From Kineosporia sp. A_224 (lineage in GTDB: Bacteria > Actinomycetota > Actinomycetes > Actinomycetales > Kineosporiaceae): DNA of 64,000 nucleotides. Within the stretch, counting starts at the first letter, position 1. Each line of letters opens with the position of its first letter. Below, piece after piece: positions 8,431 through 16,591 of the stretch. Under the pieces are notes generated by a model that did no database searches, had not been told where the DNA came from, and saw nothing but the letters and a program-made list of their open reading frames with translations. The position numbers and the translations under genes were made by a program. The stretch spans positions 1-64,000 of the forward strand of contig NZ_MWLN01000184.1 in assembly GCF_002198655.1 (NCBI RefSeq). The letters run 5' to 3'.

Positions 8431-8795
8431 CGCTCGTAGAGCCGCCGGCCCGGCTCGTCGGCCATGAGGGACACGTAGGCACCCGGCGGTGCCAGCGCCT
8501 CGATCCGGTCGAGCAACCAGGTCAGGACGGCGTCACCGATCCCGCGGCGCTGATGCTCGGGCAGGACGGCCATGTCGACCACGTGGAAGTACCAGCCTCC
8601 GTCGCCGATGAGCCGCCCCATGCCGACCGGCCGGTCGCCCGGCCCCACCACGTGGCACGCCGCCCAGCCGCCGGCGAGCGCCGGGGCGGCCTGCTCACGG
8701 GCCCGCGGCGTGAGGCCCGACCGCTCCCGGAGCGTCAGGTAGGACTCGACGTCGGGCGGACCCTCGACGAGCCGGTAGTCCTCATGCAGGGTCAA
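8343..8795 (-). CDS. GNAT-family N-acetyltransferase
   Basis: A 150-aa GCN5-related acetyltransferase. The acetyl-CoA pyrophosphate loop is visible as VLPEHQRRGIGDAVLTWLL (R/Q-x-x-G-x-G/A pattern), followed by the C-terminal signature RLYERHGFRATAP. The acceptor substrate is unknown. The start is a TTG overlapping the stop of the upstream marR gene (TTGA), with GGGGGAG as ribosome site, so translational coupling is likely. The pair marR-GNAT is divergent from the ABC exporter, which fits a small detoxification module. Confidence 0.88.
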   Translation of the reverse strand: MTLHEDYRLVEGPPDVESYLTLRERSGLTPRAREQAAPALAGGWAACHVVGPGDRPVGMGRLIGDGGWYFHVVDMAVLPEHQRRGIGDAVLTWLLDRIEALAPPGAYVSLMADEPGRRLYERHGFRATAPRSVGMAIPVGGRVVDLSVTR

Positions 8796-9241
8796 CCCGC
8801 TCCCCCGGGCCGGCCCACCGGGTTCGCCGCGCGCAGCACCCGCAGGATGCGCGCCAGCTCCTGGCGGTCGGCGTCGCTCAGGGCCGCGAAGTAGGCGTCG
8901 CCCTCGGCCGAGCGGGCCGCCCGGACCTGTTCGGAGACGTGCTCCCCCTGCTCGGTGAGGGCGACGAGGACGGCGCGGCGGTCGTCGGGGTCGGGGCGCC
9001 GCCGGAGCAGGCCCCGGCGCTCGAGGTCGTCGGCGACCTCGGTGCCCGAGCGCGGCGCGATCCGCAGGTGCTCCGACAGCGCACTCATGCGCATCTCGCC
9101 GTGGCGGGTCAGCACACGCAGGGCGCGGGCCTGGCCCGGGGTGACGTCGAGCGGGGCGAACGCCTTGGCCGACCGGTGGTGCAGCGTCCGCGCGACGGTC
9201 GTGAACGCCTCGGGGAGCGAGAGGTCGTCGGGATCGGGCAC
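8792..9241 (-). CDS. MarR-family transcriptional regulator
   Basis: A 149-aa winged-helix repressor. DNA-binding helices span about residues 50-75 (LSEHLRIAPRSGTEVADDLERRGLLRR), followed by the wing DPDDRRAVLVALTEQG, a MarR signature. I prefer the GTG at 9241 over an in-frame TTG at 9295, because the longer version would begin inside the inverted-repeat operator. It probably represses itself, the coupled acetyltransferase and the divergent ABC exporter through the palindromes at 9274-9293. Ligand unknown. Confidence 0.9.
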   Translation of the reverse strand: MPDPDDLSLPEAFTTVARTLHHRSAKAFAPLDVTPGQARALRVLTRHGEMRMSALSEHLRIAPRSGTEVADDLERRGLLRRRPDPDDRRAVLVALTEQGEHVSEQVRAARSAEGDAYFAALSDADRQELARILRVLRAANPVGRPGGAG

Positions 9242-9273
9242 GGGGAACAGACTAGCAACACATCGCGTTACCG

Positions 9274-9293
9274 CCTCATAATGAGGTAACCTC
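9274..9293. promoter_or_regulatory. Overlapping palindromes, likely MarR operator
   Basis: Two palindromes, each with a single central base, overlap here: CCTCATAATGAGG (9274-9286) and GAGGTAACCTC (9283-9293). They sit between the divergent marR and ABC exporter genes. CATAAT within the first could be a -10 for the plus-strand gene, so a bound repressor would block the exporter promoter. The assignment to the adjacent MarR is inferred from position and symmetry. Confidence 0.75.
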
Positions 9294-9327
9294 AAGAAAT
9301 CAGGACCCGACCCCAGGAGGCACGCCC

Positions 9328-11205
9328 TTGACGGACATCACGACCAGACCCAGGACCCGCACCACCTCCCAGACGACCACCCCGACCACCACCCAGACCC
9401 CCGCTCCGGACGGCGCACGCACCGAGGCACCCGGCGGCCGCGGCTCGCGCCGCGTCACCGAGGCCGAGCGCGCCCAGGCCCGTGACGTTTCGCTGCGCCG
9501 GATCGGCGCCCTCTTCGTCCCGCACCGCCGCCCGCTGACCCTCGTCGTCGCGACGATCGTCGCGTCGTCCGTCGTGGCCATGGCCTCGCCCTTCCTCCTG
9601 CGCCACGTCATCGACGTCGCGCTCCCGCAGCAGGACGTCGCGCTCCTCGTGAAGCTCGTCGTCGCGATGGTCGCCGTCGCCGCCGCCACCTCCGTGCTCG
9701 GCGTCCTCCAGACGTGGATCAGCACCAGGGTCGGCCAGTCGGTCATGCACGACCTGCGCACGGGCGTCTTCGCGCACCTGCAGCGCCAGTCGATCGGCTT
9801 CTTCACCCGGACCCGCACGGGCGAGGTCCAGTCCCGCATCACGAACGACATCGGCGGCATGCAGGGCGTCGTGACGTCCACCGCGACGTCCATCGCCTCG
9901 AACCTCACGACGGCGATCGCCACCGCCGTCGCGATGCTCGCCCTCTCCTGGCGCCTCTCCCTCATCTCGCTCGTCGTCATGCCGCCGGCGATCGCCCTGA
10001 CCCGGCGCGTCGCGTCGATGCGCCGCGAGATCACCGCGCAGCGCCAGCGCGAGCTCGCCGACCTCAACGTCGTCATCGACGAAGGCCTGTCCATCAACGG
10101 GATCCAGCTGAGCCGAACGATGGGCGCCGGCCAGTCCCTCGTCGACCGGTTCACCGCGTCGTCCACCCGGCTCATCGACCTGGAGCTGCGCTCCGAGCTC
10201 GCCGGCCGCTGGCGGATGGCCACGATGAGCATCATCTTCGCGGCGATCCCGGCCGCGATCTACCTCGCCGCGGGCCTGCCGGCCACGCGCAGCGGGATGA
10301 CCATCGGCACCCTCGTCGCCTTCACCGCGTTGCAGGCCAACCTCTTCCGGCCGCTCATGGGGCTGCTCAACGTCGGCGTCTCCCTCGTCTCCTCGCTCGC
10401 CCTCTTCGCGCGGATCTTCGAGTACCTCGACCTGCCCGTCGACGTCGACGACCCGACCGAGCCGGTGGACGTCGACCCCGCCACGGTGCGCGGCCACGTC
10501 CGGCTCGAGGGCGTCACCTTCACCTACCCGGGCAGCGACTCGCCCGCGGTCGACGACGTCACCGTGGACGTCCCCGCGGGGACGACGCTCGCGCTCGTCG
10601 GGCCGACCGGCTCCGGCAAGAGCACCCTCGCGGCGCTCGTCGCCAGGCTCCAGGACCCGACGGCCGGCCGCATCACCATCGACGGCGTCGACCTGCGCGA
10701 CCTGCGCCTCGTCGACCTCGCGAAGGTCGTCGGCGTCGTGAGCCAGGAGACCTACCTGCTGCACACGACCGTCCGCGAGAACCTGCGCTACGCCAAGCCG
10801 GACGCCACCGACGCCGAGATCGAGGCCGCGGCCCGGGCCGCGCAGGTCCACGAGCTCATCGCGTCCCTGCCCGACGGCTACGACACGATGGTCGGCTCGC
10901 GCGGGCACCGGTTCTCCGGCGGCGAGAAGCAGCGCATCGCGATCGCCCGCACCCTGCTGCGCGACCCGAAGGTGCTCGTCCTCGACGAGGCGACGAGCGC
11001 CCTCGACACCCAGACCGAGCGCGCCGTCCAGGAGGCCTTCGACCGGCTGTCCGCGGGCCGCACGACCATCACCATCGCGCACCGGCTCTCGACCGTCCGC
11101 GACGCCGACCGGATCGTCGTCCTCGACCACGGCCGGGCTGTCGAGACCGGCACCCACGACGAGCTCGTCGCGCGCGACGGGCGGTACGCGGCGCTGGCCG
11201 CCTGA
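9328..11205 (+). CDS. ABC exporter, fused permease and ATPase
   Basis: A 625-aa half-transporter of the type IV multidrug or lipid exporter class that should work as a dimer in the membrane. After a Thr-rich N-terminal tail come six transmembrane helices (about residues 65-350). The nucleotide-binding domain has Walker A GPTGSGKST, signature FSGGEKQR, Walker B VLVLDEATSALD and the H-loop TIAHRLST. The TTG start has a perfect AGGAGG seven bases upstream. It is divergent from a MarR regulator, suggesting induction by an exported compound. The substrate cannot be told from sequence. Confidence 0.94.
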   Translation: MTDITTRPRTRTTSQTTTPTTTQTPAPDGARTEAPGGRGSRRVTEAERAQARDVSLRRIGALFVPHRRPLTLVVATIVASSVVAMASPFLLRHVIDVALPQQDVALLVKLVVAMVAVAAATSVLGVLQTWISTRVGQSVMHDLRTGVFAHLQRQSIGFFTRTRTGEVQSRITNDIGGMQGVVTSTATSIASNLTTAIATAVAMLALSWRLSLISLVVMPPAIALTRRVASMRREITAQRQRELADLNVVIDEGLSINGIQLSRTMGAGQSLVDRFTASSTRLIDLELRSELAGRWRMATMSIIFAAIPAAIYLAAGLPATRSGMTIGTLVAFTALQANLFRPLMGLLNVGVSLVSSLALFARIFEYLDLPVDVDDPTEPVDVDPATVRGHVRLEGVTFTYPGSDSPAVDDVTVDVPAGTTLALVGPTGSGKSTLAALVARLQDPTAGRITIDGVDLRDLRLVDLAKVVGVVSQETYLLHTTVRENLRYAKPDATDAEIEAAARAAQVHELIASLPDGYDTMVGSRGHRFSGGEKQRIAIARTLLRDPKVLVLDEATSALDTQTERAVQEAFDRLSAGRTTITIAHRLSTVRDADRIVVLDHGRAVETGTHDELVARDGRYAALAA

Positions 11206-11232
11206 CCGGCCCGGCGGCGGACGACGGACGGC

Positions 11233-12132
11233 TCAGTCCGGCGTGCGCGCCGGGTCCGGGGTGAGCCAGTCGAACGCGTCGCCGGTGACGTCCCGGACCG
11301 GGTTCTCCAGCACGCCCACCCCGGCCACCGACACCCGGACGACGTCCCCTGCCAGCAGCGTCCAGTCCAGCTCGGGCACGATCCCGGTCCCGGTCGAGAG
11401 CACGACCCCGGCGGGGAACCGCTGCGCCCGGAACAGGTGCTCGACGAGGTCGTCGAGGCTGCGGTGGATCGCGGCCGTCGACGTCGACCCCGACCAGACG
11501 ACCGCCCCGCCGCGCAGCACCGCGACCTCGATCGCGAGGTCGCGGACGTCGTCCACCTGCCACAGCGGGACGACGCCCGGCCCGAGGGCGCAGGCCCCGG
11601 CGTACGTCTTCGCCTGCGGCAGGTAGAGCGGGTTCTCGCCCTCGATCGTCCGCGACGAGACGTCGTCGCAGACCGTCAGCCCGACGACCTCGCCGCTCGC
11701 GCTGCAGACGAGCGCGAGCTCGGGCTCGGGGACGTCGACGCCGGAGTCGGTCCGGATGCCGATCGGCTCGCCGTGCCCCACGGTGCGCCAGGCGACCGAC
11801 TTGAGGAACAGCTCCGGACGCTGTGCCTCGTAGACCCGGGCGTAGACGTCGGCGACGGCGCTCTCCTCCTGACGGGCCTCGCTGGACCGGCGGTACGTCA
11901 CGCCGGACGCCCAGACCTCGGTGAGCCCGTCGACGGGCGGCAGCAGCCGCACCGGGCCCGCGACGGGCTCGCCGGGCGACCCGACCGCCTGCCGGAACGC
12001 GGCCGCGTCGCCGGCGAGCAGGTCGGCGACGGACGGCACGGCGAGCCGGCGGGCGGCAGCCGGGTCGCCGTCGGGGGCGAGCGCGACGACCACGCCGGAC
12101 GGCGTGGCGAGACGGACGATCTGGTCCGGCAC
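11233..12132 (-). CDS. FAH-family hydrolase, 2-keto-3-deoxy-D-arabinonate dehydratase-like
   Basis: A 299-aa fumarylacetoacetate hydrolase-superfamily enzyme. WASGVTYRRSSEAR, RPELFLKS, VPEPELALVCS and SSRTIEGENPLYLPQAKTY are the blocks seen in the sugar-acid dehydratase branch, which dehydrates 2-keto-3-deoxy sugar acids; the Glu-Glu-Asp metal site is expected within them. GTG start with GGAGGAGG upstream. It is divergent from a LacI regulator, consistent with sugar-acid catabolism, but no companion dehydrogenase or transporter lies next to it. A different beta-diketone or keto-acid substrate is possible. Confidence 0.85.
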   Translation of the reverse strand: MPDQIVRLATPSGVVVALAPDGDPAAARRLAVPSVADLLAGDAAAFRQAVGSPGEPVAGPVRLLPPVDGLTEVWASGVTYRRSSEARQEESAVADVYARVYEAQRPELFLKSVAWRTVGHGEPIGIRTDSGVDVPEPELALVCSASGEVVGLTVCDDVSSRTIEGENPLYLPQAKTYAGACALGPGVVPLWQVDDVRDLAIEVAVLRGGAVVWSGSTSTAAIHRSLDDLVEHLFRAQRFPAGVVLSTGTGIVPELDWTLLAGDVVRVSVAGVGVLENPVRDVTGDAFDWLTPDPARTPD

Positions 12133-12287
12133 GGGACCTCCTCCACGGCGGGGAGCCGGGCGGCCCGGCGTCGTTCGCGGCCCAGCCTAGGCACCCGCGC
12201 CGCCGGGCGGCAGTGCGGCGGCCCCTACGCTGAGGTGGCCGGCAGGCCCTGTCCGGACCCGCGAGCCAGGCGCGAGGAGGTGCCCCC

Positions 12288-13346
12288 GTGACGACGACCC
12301 ACCGCGCCGCGGCGCGCCCCAACCTCGAGCAGGTCGCGGCCCGCGCCGGGGTCTCGCGCGCCACCGTCTCCCGGGTCGTCAACGGCTTCGCCTCGGTCGA
12401 CCCGGCGCTGCGCGAGCGGGTCGAGCAGGCCGTCGCCGACCTCGGGTACGTGCCGAACCAGGCGGCCCGCTCGCTGGTGACCCGGCGCACCGACACGATC
12501 GCGCTCGTCGCGTCCGAGCCGGACCAGCGCGTCTTCGGCGACCCGTTCTTCGGGGACGTCGTCCGCGGCGTGAGCCAGGAGGCGATGGCGTTCGGCCTCC
12601 AGATCACGCTCCTCATGGCACAGTCCCACGGCGACCTCGACCGGATCGCCGGGTACCTCACGACCGCCCCTGTGGACGGCGTCCTCCTCGTCTCCGGGCA
12701 CGCCGGCCACGACCCGCTGCCGGCGACGATGGTGGCCGCCGGGATCCCGGTCGTCATCGGCGGCCGGCCGCTGCAGGCCGGGCTCGACGTCCCTTCGGTC
12801 GACAACGACAACGTCGGAGGCGGGGCTGCCGCCGCGCAGCACCTGGCGGGCCTGGGGCGCACCGTCGTCGGCAGCGTCGCCGGGCCGGCCGACATGGCCG
12901 CCGGCATCGACCGGCTCGCCGGCTTCCGGGCCGGGCTCGGCCGGGCCTGGCGCAGCGCGCGCGTGGAACGCGGGGACTTCACCGTGGACGGCGGGGAGGC
13001 CGCGACACAGCGGCTCCTCGAGCGCGTCCCCGACCTCGACGGCCTCTTCGCCGCCAACGACCTCATGGCGATGGGCGCGCTCAAGGCGCTGCGCCGGGCG
13101 GGGCGCCGGGTGCCGGACGACGTCGCGCTCGTCGGCTTCGACGACATCCGGATGGCGACCCTCACCGATCCGCCGCTCACGACGGTGCGGCAGCGCTCGG
13201 TGACCCAGGGCCGGGCCATGGTGCGGATGCTCCTGGCCCGGACCCGCCCCGGGCTCGTCCTGCCGGCCGACGCCGACCTGCCGGACGACAACGGCACCGA
13301 CCGCGTCGTCCTGCCGGTGACGCTCGTCGTCCGCGACTCGGCCTGA
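12288..13346 (+). CDS. LacI-family transcriptional regulator
   Basis: A 352-aa repressor. The N-terminal helix-turn-helix reads NLEQVAARAGVSRATVSRVVNG with the hinge helix near YVPNQAARSL, followed by the periplasmic-binding-protein-like sugar domain (GFDDIRMATLTDPPLTTVRQ). GTG start with GAGGAGG upstream. It lies between the divergent FAH-family gene and the downstream GH55-like gene. The LacI-type palindrome at 13454-13465 ahead of the latter makes control of a glucan-degrading enzyme plausible. Confidence 0.93.
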   Translation: MTTTHRAAARPNLEQVAARAGVSRATVSRVVNGFASVDPALRERVEQAVADLGYVPNQAARSLVTRRTDTIALVASEPDQRVFGDPFFGDVVRGVSQEAMAFGLQITLLMAQSHGDLDRIAGYLTTAPVDGVLLVSGHAGHDPLPATMVAAGIPVVIGGRPLQAGLDVPSVDNDNVGGGAAAAQHLAGLGRTVVGSVAGPADMAAGIDRLAGFRAGLGRAWRSARVERGDFTVDGGEAATQRLLERVPDLDGLFAANDLMAMGALKALRRAGRRVPDDVALVGFDDIRMATLTDPPLTTVRQRSVTQGRAMVRMLLARTRPGLVLPADADLPDDNGTDRVVLPVTLVVRDSA

Positions 13347-13453
13347 CGGACCACCCGCCGCACCCCGTCCCGGTGCCGCCCGCACGACCTGACAAACCAC
13401 TGTCCGTATCTCCCCCTTGTGCCCCCGTACGGCCCTGTGGTTGTCTCTGCCGG

Positions 13454-13465
13454 GAGAGCGCTCTC
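13454..13465. promoter_or_regulatory. LacI-type operator ahead of the GH55-like gene
   Basis: GAGAGCGCTCTC is a perfect 12-bp palindrome with the central CG characteristic of LacI/CebR-type operators in actinobacteria (compare TGGGAGCGCTCCCA). It lies about 40 bp before the start of the secreted GH55-like protein and about 110 bp after the end of the LacI gene. Confidence 0.72.
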
Positions 13466-13504
13466 TCAGCACGCAGCAGCCTCCGAGGAAGCAGGTTCGC
13501 AGCC

Positions 13505-15388
13505 ATGGGTCCCACGCGTCCGCCGTCCACCGCCCGCCCCCGCCGCACCGTCGGCGCGCTGGCCCTCGCCGCGGCCCTCGTCGTGCCGGGCGTCGCGCTC
13601 GCCACCGGCGTCGCACCGGCCTCGGCGGCCACCGGCGACCCCGACCTGGGGCCGAACGTCGCGGTCTTCGACCCGTCGATGGCCACGAGCGCCATCCAGG
13701 CGAAGATCGACGAGATCGCCGCGAAGCAGATCGACAACGAGATGGGCAGCGACCGGTACGCCCTGCTCTTCAAGCCGGGCACCTACGGCACCGCCGCGGC
13801 CCCGCTCAACGTCAAGGTCGGCTACTACACCGAGGTCGCCGGGCTCGGGCTCAACCCGACCGACGTGACGATCAACGGCCACGTCGACGTGGTCAACCGC
13901 TGCTTCCCCACCCCCACCGGCGGTCAGAGCTGCATCGCGCTGAACAACTTCTGGCGCTCGCTCTCCAACCTCACGATCGACGTCAAGGCGATCGGGCAGG
14001 ACGGCTGCCGCGACTCGGCCACGTTCTGGGCCGTCTCGCAGGCGGCACCGATGCGCCGGGTCAACGTCACGGGCGGCAACCTCTCGCTCATGGACTACTG
14101 CAGCGGCCCGTCCTTCGCGAGCGGTGGCTTCATCTCCGACTCCAAGGCGAGCTTCGTCATCAGCGGGTCCCAGCAGCAGTGGTACACCCGGGACAGCACG
14201 GTCGGCGGCTGGTCGAACGGTGTCTGGAACCAGGTCTTCTCCGGCGTGAACGGCGCGCCCGCGACGTGCTTCCCGGCCGACGCCGCGACGTGCGGGGGCC
14301 CGTACACGACGCTCGCGAAGACCCCGGTGAGCAAGGAGAAGCCATACCTCTACGTCGACGCGGCAGGCAGCTGGAACGTCTTCGTCCCGGCCGTTCGCCG
14401 CGACTCGTCGGGGACGACGTGGGAGAACGGCCCGACCCCGGGCACGTCCGTCCCGCTGTCGAGGTTCTTCGTGGCCAAGCCGTCGACGTCGGTCCGCACG
14501 ATCAACGAGCAGCTCGACCGCGGCAAGCACCTGCTGCTCACGCCGGGCGTCTACGACGTGGCCCGCACCATCGAGGTCGAGCGCGCGAACACGGTCGTCC
14601 TGGGCCTCGGTCTGCCGTCCCTGTCGGCGCAGCGCGGCGCGCTCGTGCTCGACGTCGCGGACGCCCGCGGCATCGACATCGCCGGCGTCATGGTCGACGC
14701 CGGACCGGTGAACTCCAAGCTGCTCATCCGCATCGGCTCCCGCGACGACAAGGTGCGCCGGTCGGGCACCCCGGTGGCCCTGCAGGACGTCTTCGTCCGG
14801 ATCGGCGGCCCGCAGGTCGGCAAGGCGACGGTCACCATGGAGGTCAACAGCGACGACGCCCTGCTGGACAACCTCTGGCTCTGGCGCGCCGACCACGGCA
14901 ACCCCGGCACCGTCGGCTGGACCGTCAACACCGCCGACACCGGGCTCGTCGTGAACGGCGACGACGTCACGGCGACCGGCCTGTTCGTCGAGCACTACCA
15001 GAAGACCGAGGTCATCTGGAACGGCGAGCGCGGCAACGTGGTCTTCTTCCAGAACGAGCTGCCGTACGACCCACCGAGCCAGGCGGCGTGGAGCCGTCCG
15101 GGCGGGGTCAAGGGCTACCCGGCGCTCAAGGTCTCGAACCGGGTCAAGGCCTTCACGATGACCGGCGCGGGCAGCTACAGCTTCTTCAACCAGGGTCTGG
15201 ACATTTTCGCGGACAACGCGTTCGAGGTCCCGAAGACCCTGCCGAAGGGCAGCCTGACCAACCTGCTGACGATCTTCCTCGACCCGGCCAACGGCAAGGG
15301 CGGGATCGAGAACGTCGTCAACGGCGTCGGTGGTTCGTCGACGATCGCCAACCCGGACGTCCCGGTCACGGTGGTCAGCTACCCCTGA
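13505..15388 (+). CDS. Secreted beta-helix protein, GH55-like (exo-beta-1,3-glucanase family)
   Basis: A 627-aa secreted protein with a signal peptide ending near APASAA. The mature part opens with DLGPNVAVFDPSMATSAIQ and has two pectin-lyase-like beta-helix halves, with repeats such as YALLFKPGTYG and HLLLTPGVYDVARTIEV. These blocks, NNFWRSLSNLTI and EVIWNGERGNVVFFQNE recall the Streptomyces GH55 laminarinase group, often annotated loosely as adenylyl cyclase or coagulation-factor-like. A Glu in the WNGERG segment could be the general acid, but I have not aligned it. GAGGAAG precedes the ATG. Likely function is extracellular beta-1,3-glucan degradation under the upstream LacI regulator. Confidence 0.75.
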   Translation: MGPTRPPSTARPRRTVGALALAAALVVPGVALATGVAPASAATGDPDLGPNVAVFDPSMATSAIQAKIDEIAAKQIDNEMGSDRYALLFKPGTYGTAAAPLNVKVGYYTEVAGLGLNPTDVTINGHVDVVNRCFPTPTGGQSCIALNNFWRSLSNLTIDVKAIGQDGCRDSATFWAVSQAAPMRRVNVTGGNLSLMDYCSGPSFASGGFISDSKASFVISGSQQQWYTRDSTVGGWSNGVWNQVFSGVNGAPATCFPADAATCGGPYTTLAKTPVSKEKPYLYVDAAGSWNVFVPAVRRDSSGTTWENGPTPGTSVPLSRFFVAKPSTSVRTINEQLDRGKHLLLTPGVYDVARTIEVERANTVVLGLGLPSLSAQRGALVLDVADARGIDIAGVMVDAGPVNSKLLIRIGSRDDKVRRSGTPVALQDVFVRIGGPQVGKATVTMEVNSDDALLDNLWLWRADHGNPGTVGWTVNTADTGLVVNGDDVTATGLFVEHYQKTEVIWNGERGNVVFFQNELPYDPPSQAAWSRPGGVKGYPALKVSNRVKAFTMTGAGSYSFFNQGLDIFADNAFEVPKTLPKGSLTNLLTIFLDPANGKGGIENVVNGVGGSSTIANPDVPVTVVSYP

Positions 15389-15419
15389 TCCGCAGCGCCG
15401 TCACGGCGCCCGGACGACG

Positions 15420-15454
15420 ACCGGCCCGCATCCCGCTCAGGGGTGCGGGCCGGT
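15420..15454 (+). terminator. Hairpin terminator after the GH55-like gene
   Basis: An 11-bp perfect stem (ACCGGCCCGCA pairing with TGCGGGCCGGT), extended by C/G pairs, closes a short loop 30 bp after the stop codon. No T-tract follows, as is usual in such GC-rich genomes. Confidence 0.65.
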
Positions 15455-15552
15455 GTCGTGCGGGTCACACCTGCGACCCTGTATCCCTGCGGGACCCGAC
15501 GGCGTCCATGCGCCGACCCCGCAGGGAGCGGGGCATCCACCAGGAGGTCGTC

Positions 15553-15771
15553 ATGGTCCGCAACGAGAGCACCGCAGACCGCATCATCCGCCTCGTCGTC
15601 GCGGTCGTCGCCGTCGTCGTCGCGTTCACGGTCGGCGCCGGCTCGGCGCTCGGGATCGTCCTGCTCGTCGTCGGGGCCGTCATGCTCGTCACCGCGGCGG
15701 TCGGGTTCTGCCCGCTGTACCGCGTCTTCGGCCTCAGCACGTGCCCGATGCCGAAGAGCTCGGTGCACTGA
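15553..15771 (+). CDS. DUF2892 (YgaP-type) inner membrane protein
   Basis: A 72-aa protein with two transmembrane helices and the DUF2892 ending GFCPLYRVFGLSTCPM. The same module forms the membrane anchor of the rhodanese YgaP and is often found free-standing in sulfur-transfer clusters. The conserved Cys pair in the ending could take part in sulfane-sulfur chemistry, but this is unproven. AGGAGG lies six bases before the ATG. It precedes the ECF sigma gene and lies near the persulfide locus, so it may belong to it functionally. Confidence 0.85.
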   Translation: MVRNESTADRIIRLVVAVVAVVVAFTVGAGSALGIVLLVVGAVMLVTAAVGFCPLYRVFGLSTCPMPKSSVH

Positions 15772-15794
15772 CACGAAGGACTAGCGTTGCAGCG

Positions 15795-16589
15795 ATGGAT
15801 GCCCGCGACGCACTGGGAGCCGCGCTCCCGGACGAGGTCCCGGGCCTGTACCGGTACGCGAGGACCCTGACGCGCGACCGGGAGCAGGCCGAGGACCTCG
15901 TCCAGGAGACCCTCGCGCGCGCCCTGGAGAAGGCGGACTCGTTCCGTGGCGAGTCCGCCCCCGCGACCTGGCTGCACCGCATCCTGCACAACCTCGCCGT
16001 CGACCGGGCCCGGCGCAGCCGCGAGGTGCCCGTCGACGAGGTCGCCGAGGCCGTCGAGACCCTCTGGGGCGACGACGCCTACACGGTCGACGCCGAGACC
16101 GTCGCCCTGCGGGCGCAGACCCGCGAGGACCTCGAGGACGCACTGGTCCACCTGCCCGTCGCGTACCGCTCCGCGGTGCTCCTCCACGACGTCGAGGGCC
16201 TGACCTCGCTCGAGGTCGCGACCGTCCAGTCGGTGAGCCTGCCGGCGGCGAAGCAACGGCTGCGCCGCGGCCGGATGATGCTCGTCTCTGAGCTCGCCCG
16301 CGGCCCGGAGCGCCGGGCCGCCCAGAAGGGGGTCCCGATGCGCTGCCGCGACGCCCGCGGCCAGGTGAGCGACTTCCTCGACGGCGACCTCGACGACGCG
16401 CAGGCCGCGCTCGTCGTCCGGCACCTCGAGGGCTGCCCGACCTGCCCACCGCTGTACGCCGCGCTCGTCGCGACGACCGAGGCGCTCGGCGACCGCCGCG
16501 CCCGGTCCGGCGACCGGGACCCCGACTCCGTGGTCCCGCCCGAGCTCGCGCGCCGGGTCGGGGCGCTGCTGGGCCGGACGGACGGCTGA
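15795..16589 (+). CDS. ECF sigma factor with fused C-terminal zf-HC2 (anti-sigma-like) domain
   Basis: A 264-aa protein. Residues about 15-85 form sigma region 2 (LYRYARTLTRDREQAEDLVQ, then ATWLHRILHNLAVDRAR). Residues about 110-165 form region 4 (LEDALVHLPVAYRSAVLLHD, then LPAAKQRLRRGR). From residue 182 a zinc-finger anti-sigma-like domain follows (MRCRDARGQVSDFLDGDLDD, then RHLEGCPTC with the H-x3-C-x2-C pattern). The two are normally separate genes. The ATG at 16338 could still be used as an internal start for a free zinc-finger protein, though no strong ribosome site precedes it. Its end is 2 bp from the convergent rhomboid-like gene. Confidence 0.85.
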   Translation: MDARDALGAALPDEVPGLYRYARTLTRDREQAEDLVQETLARALEKADSFRGESAPATWLHRILHNLAVDRARRSREVPVDEVAEAVETLWGDDAYTVDAETVALRAQTREDLEDALVHLPVAYRSAVLLHDVEGLTSLEVATVQSVSLPAAKQRLRRGRMMLVSELARGPERRAAQKGVPMRCRDARGQVSDFLDGDLDDAQAALVVRHLEGCPTCPPLYAALVATTEALGDRRARSGDRDPDSVVPPELARRVGALLGRTDG

Positions 16590-16591
16590 CG

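Noticed and set aside
9242-9295. A longer MarR protein starting at TTG 9295
   Set aside because: The extension would be encoded by the operator palindromes themselves; GTG 9241 gives the normal family length.
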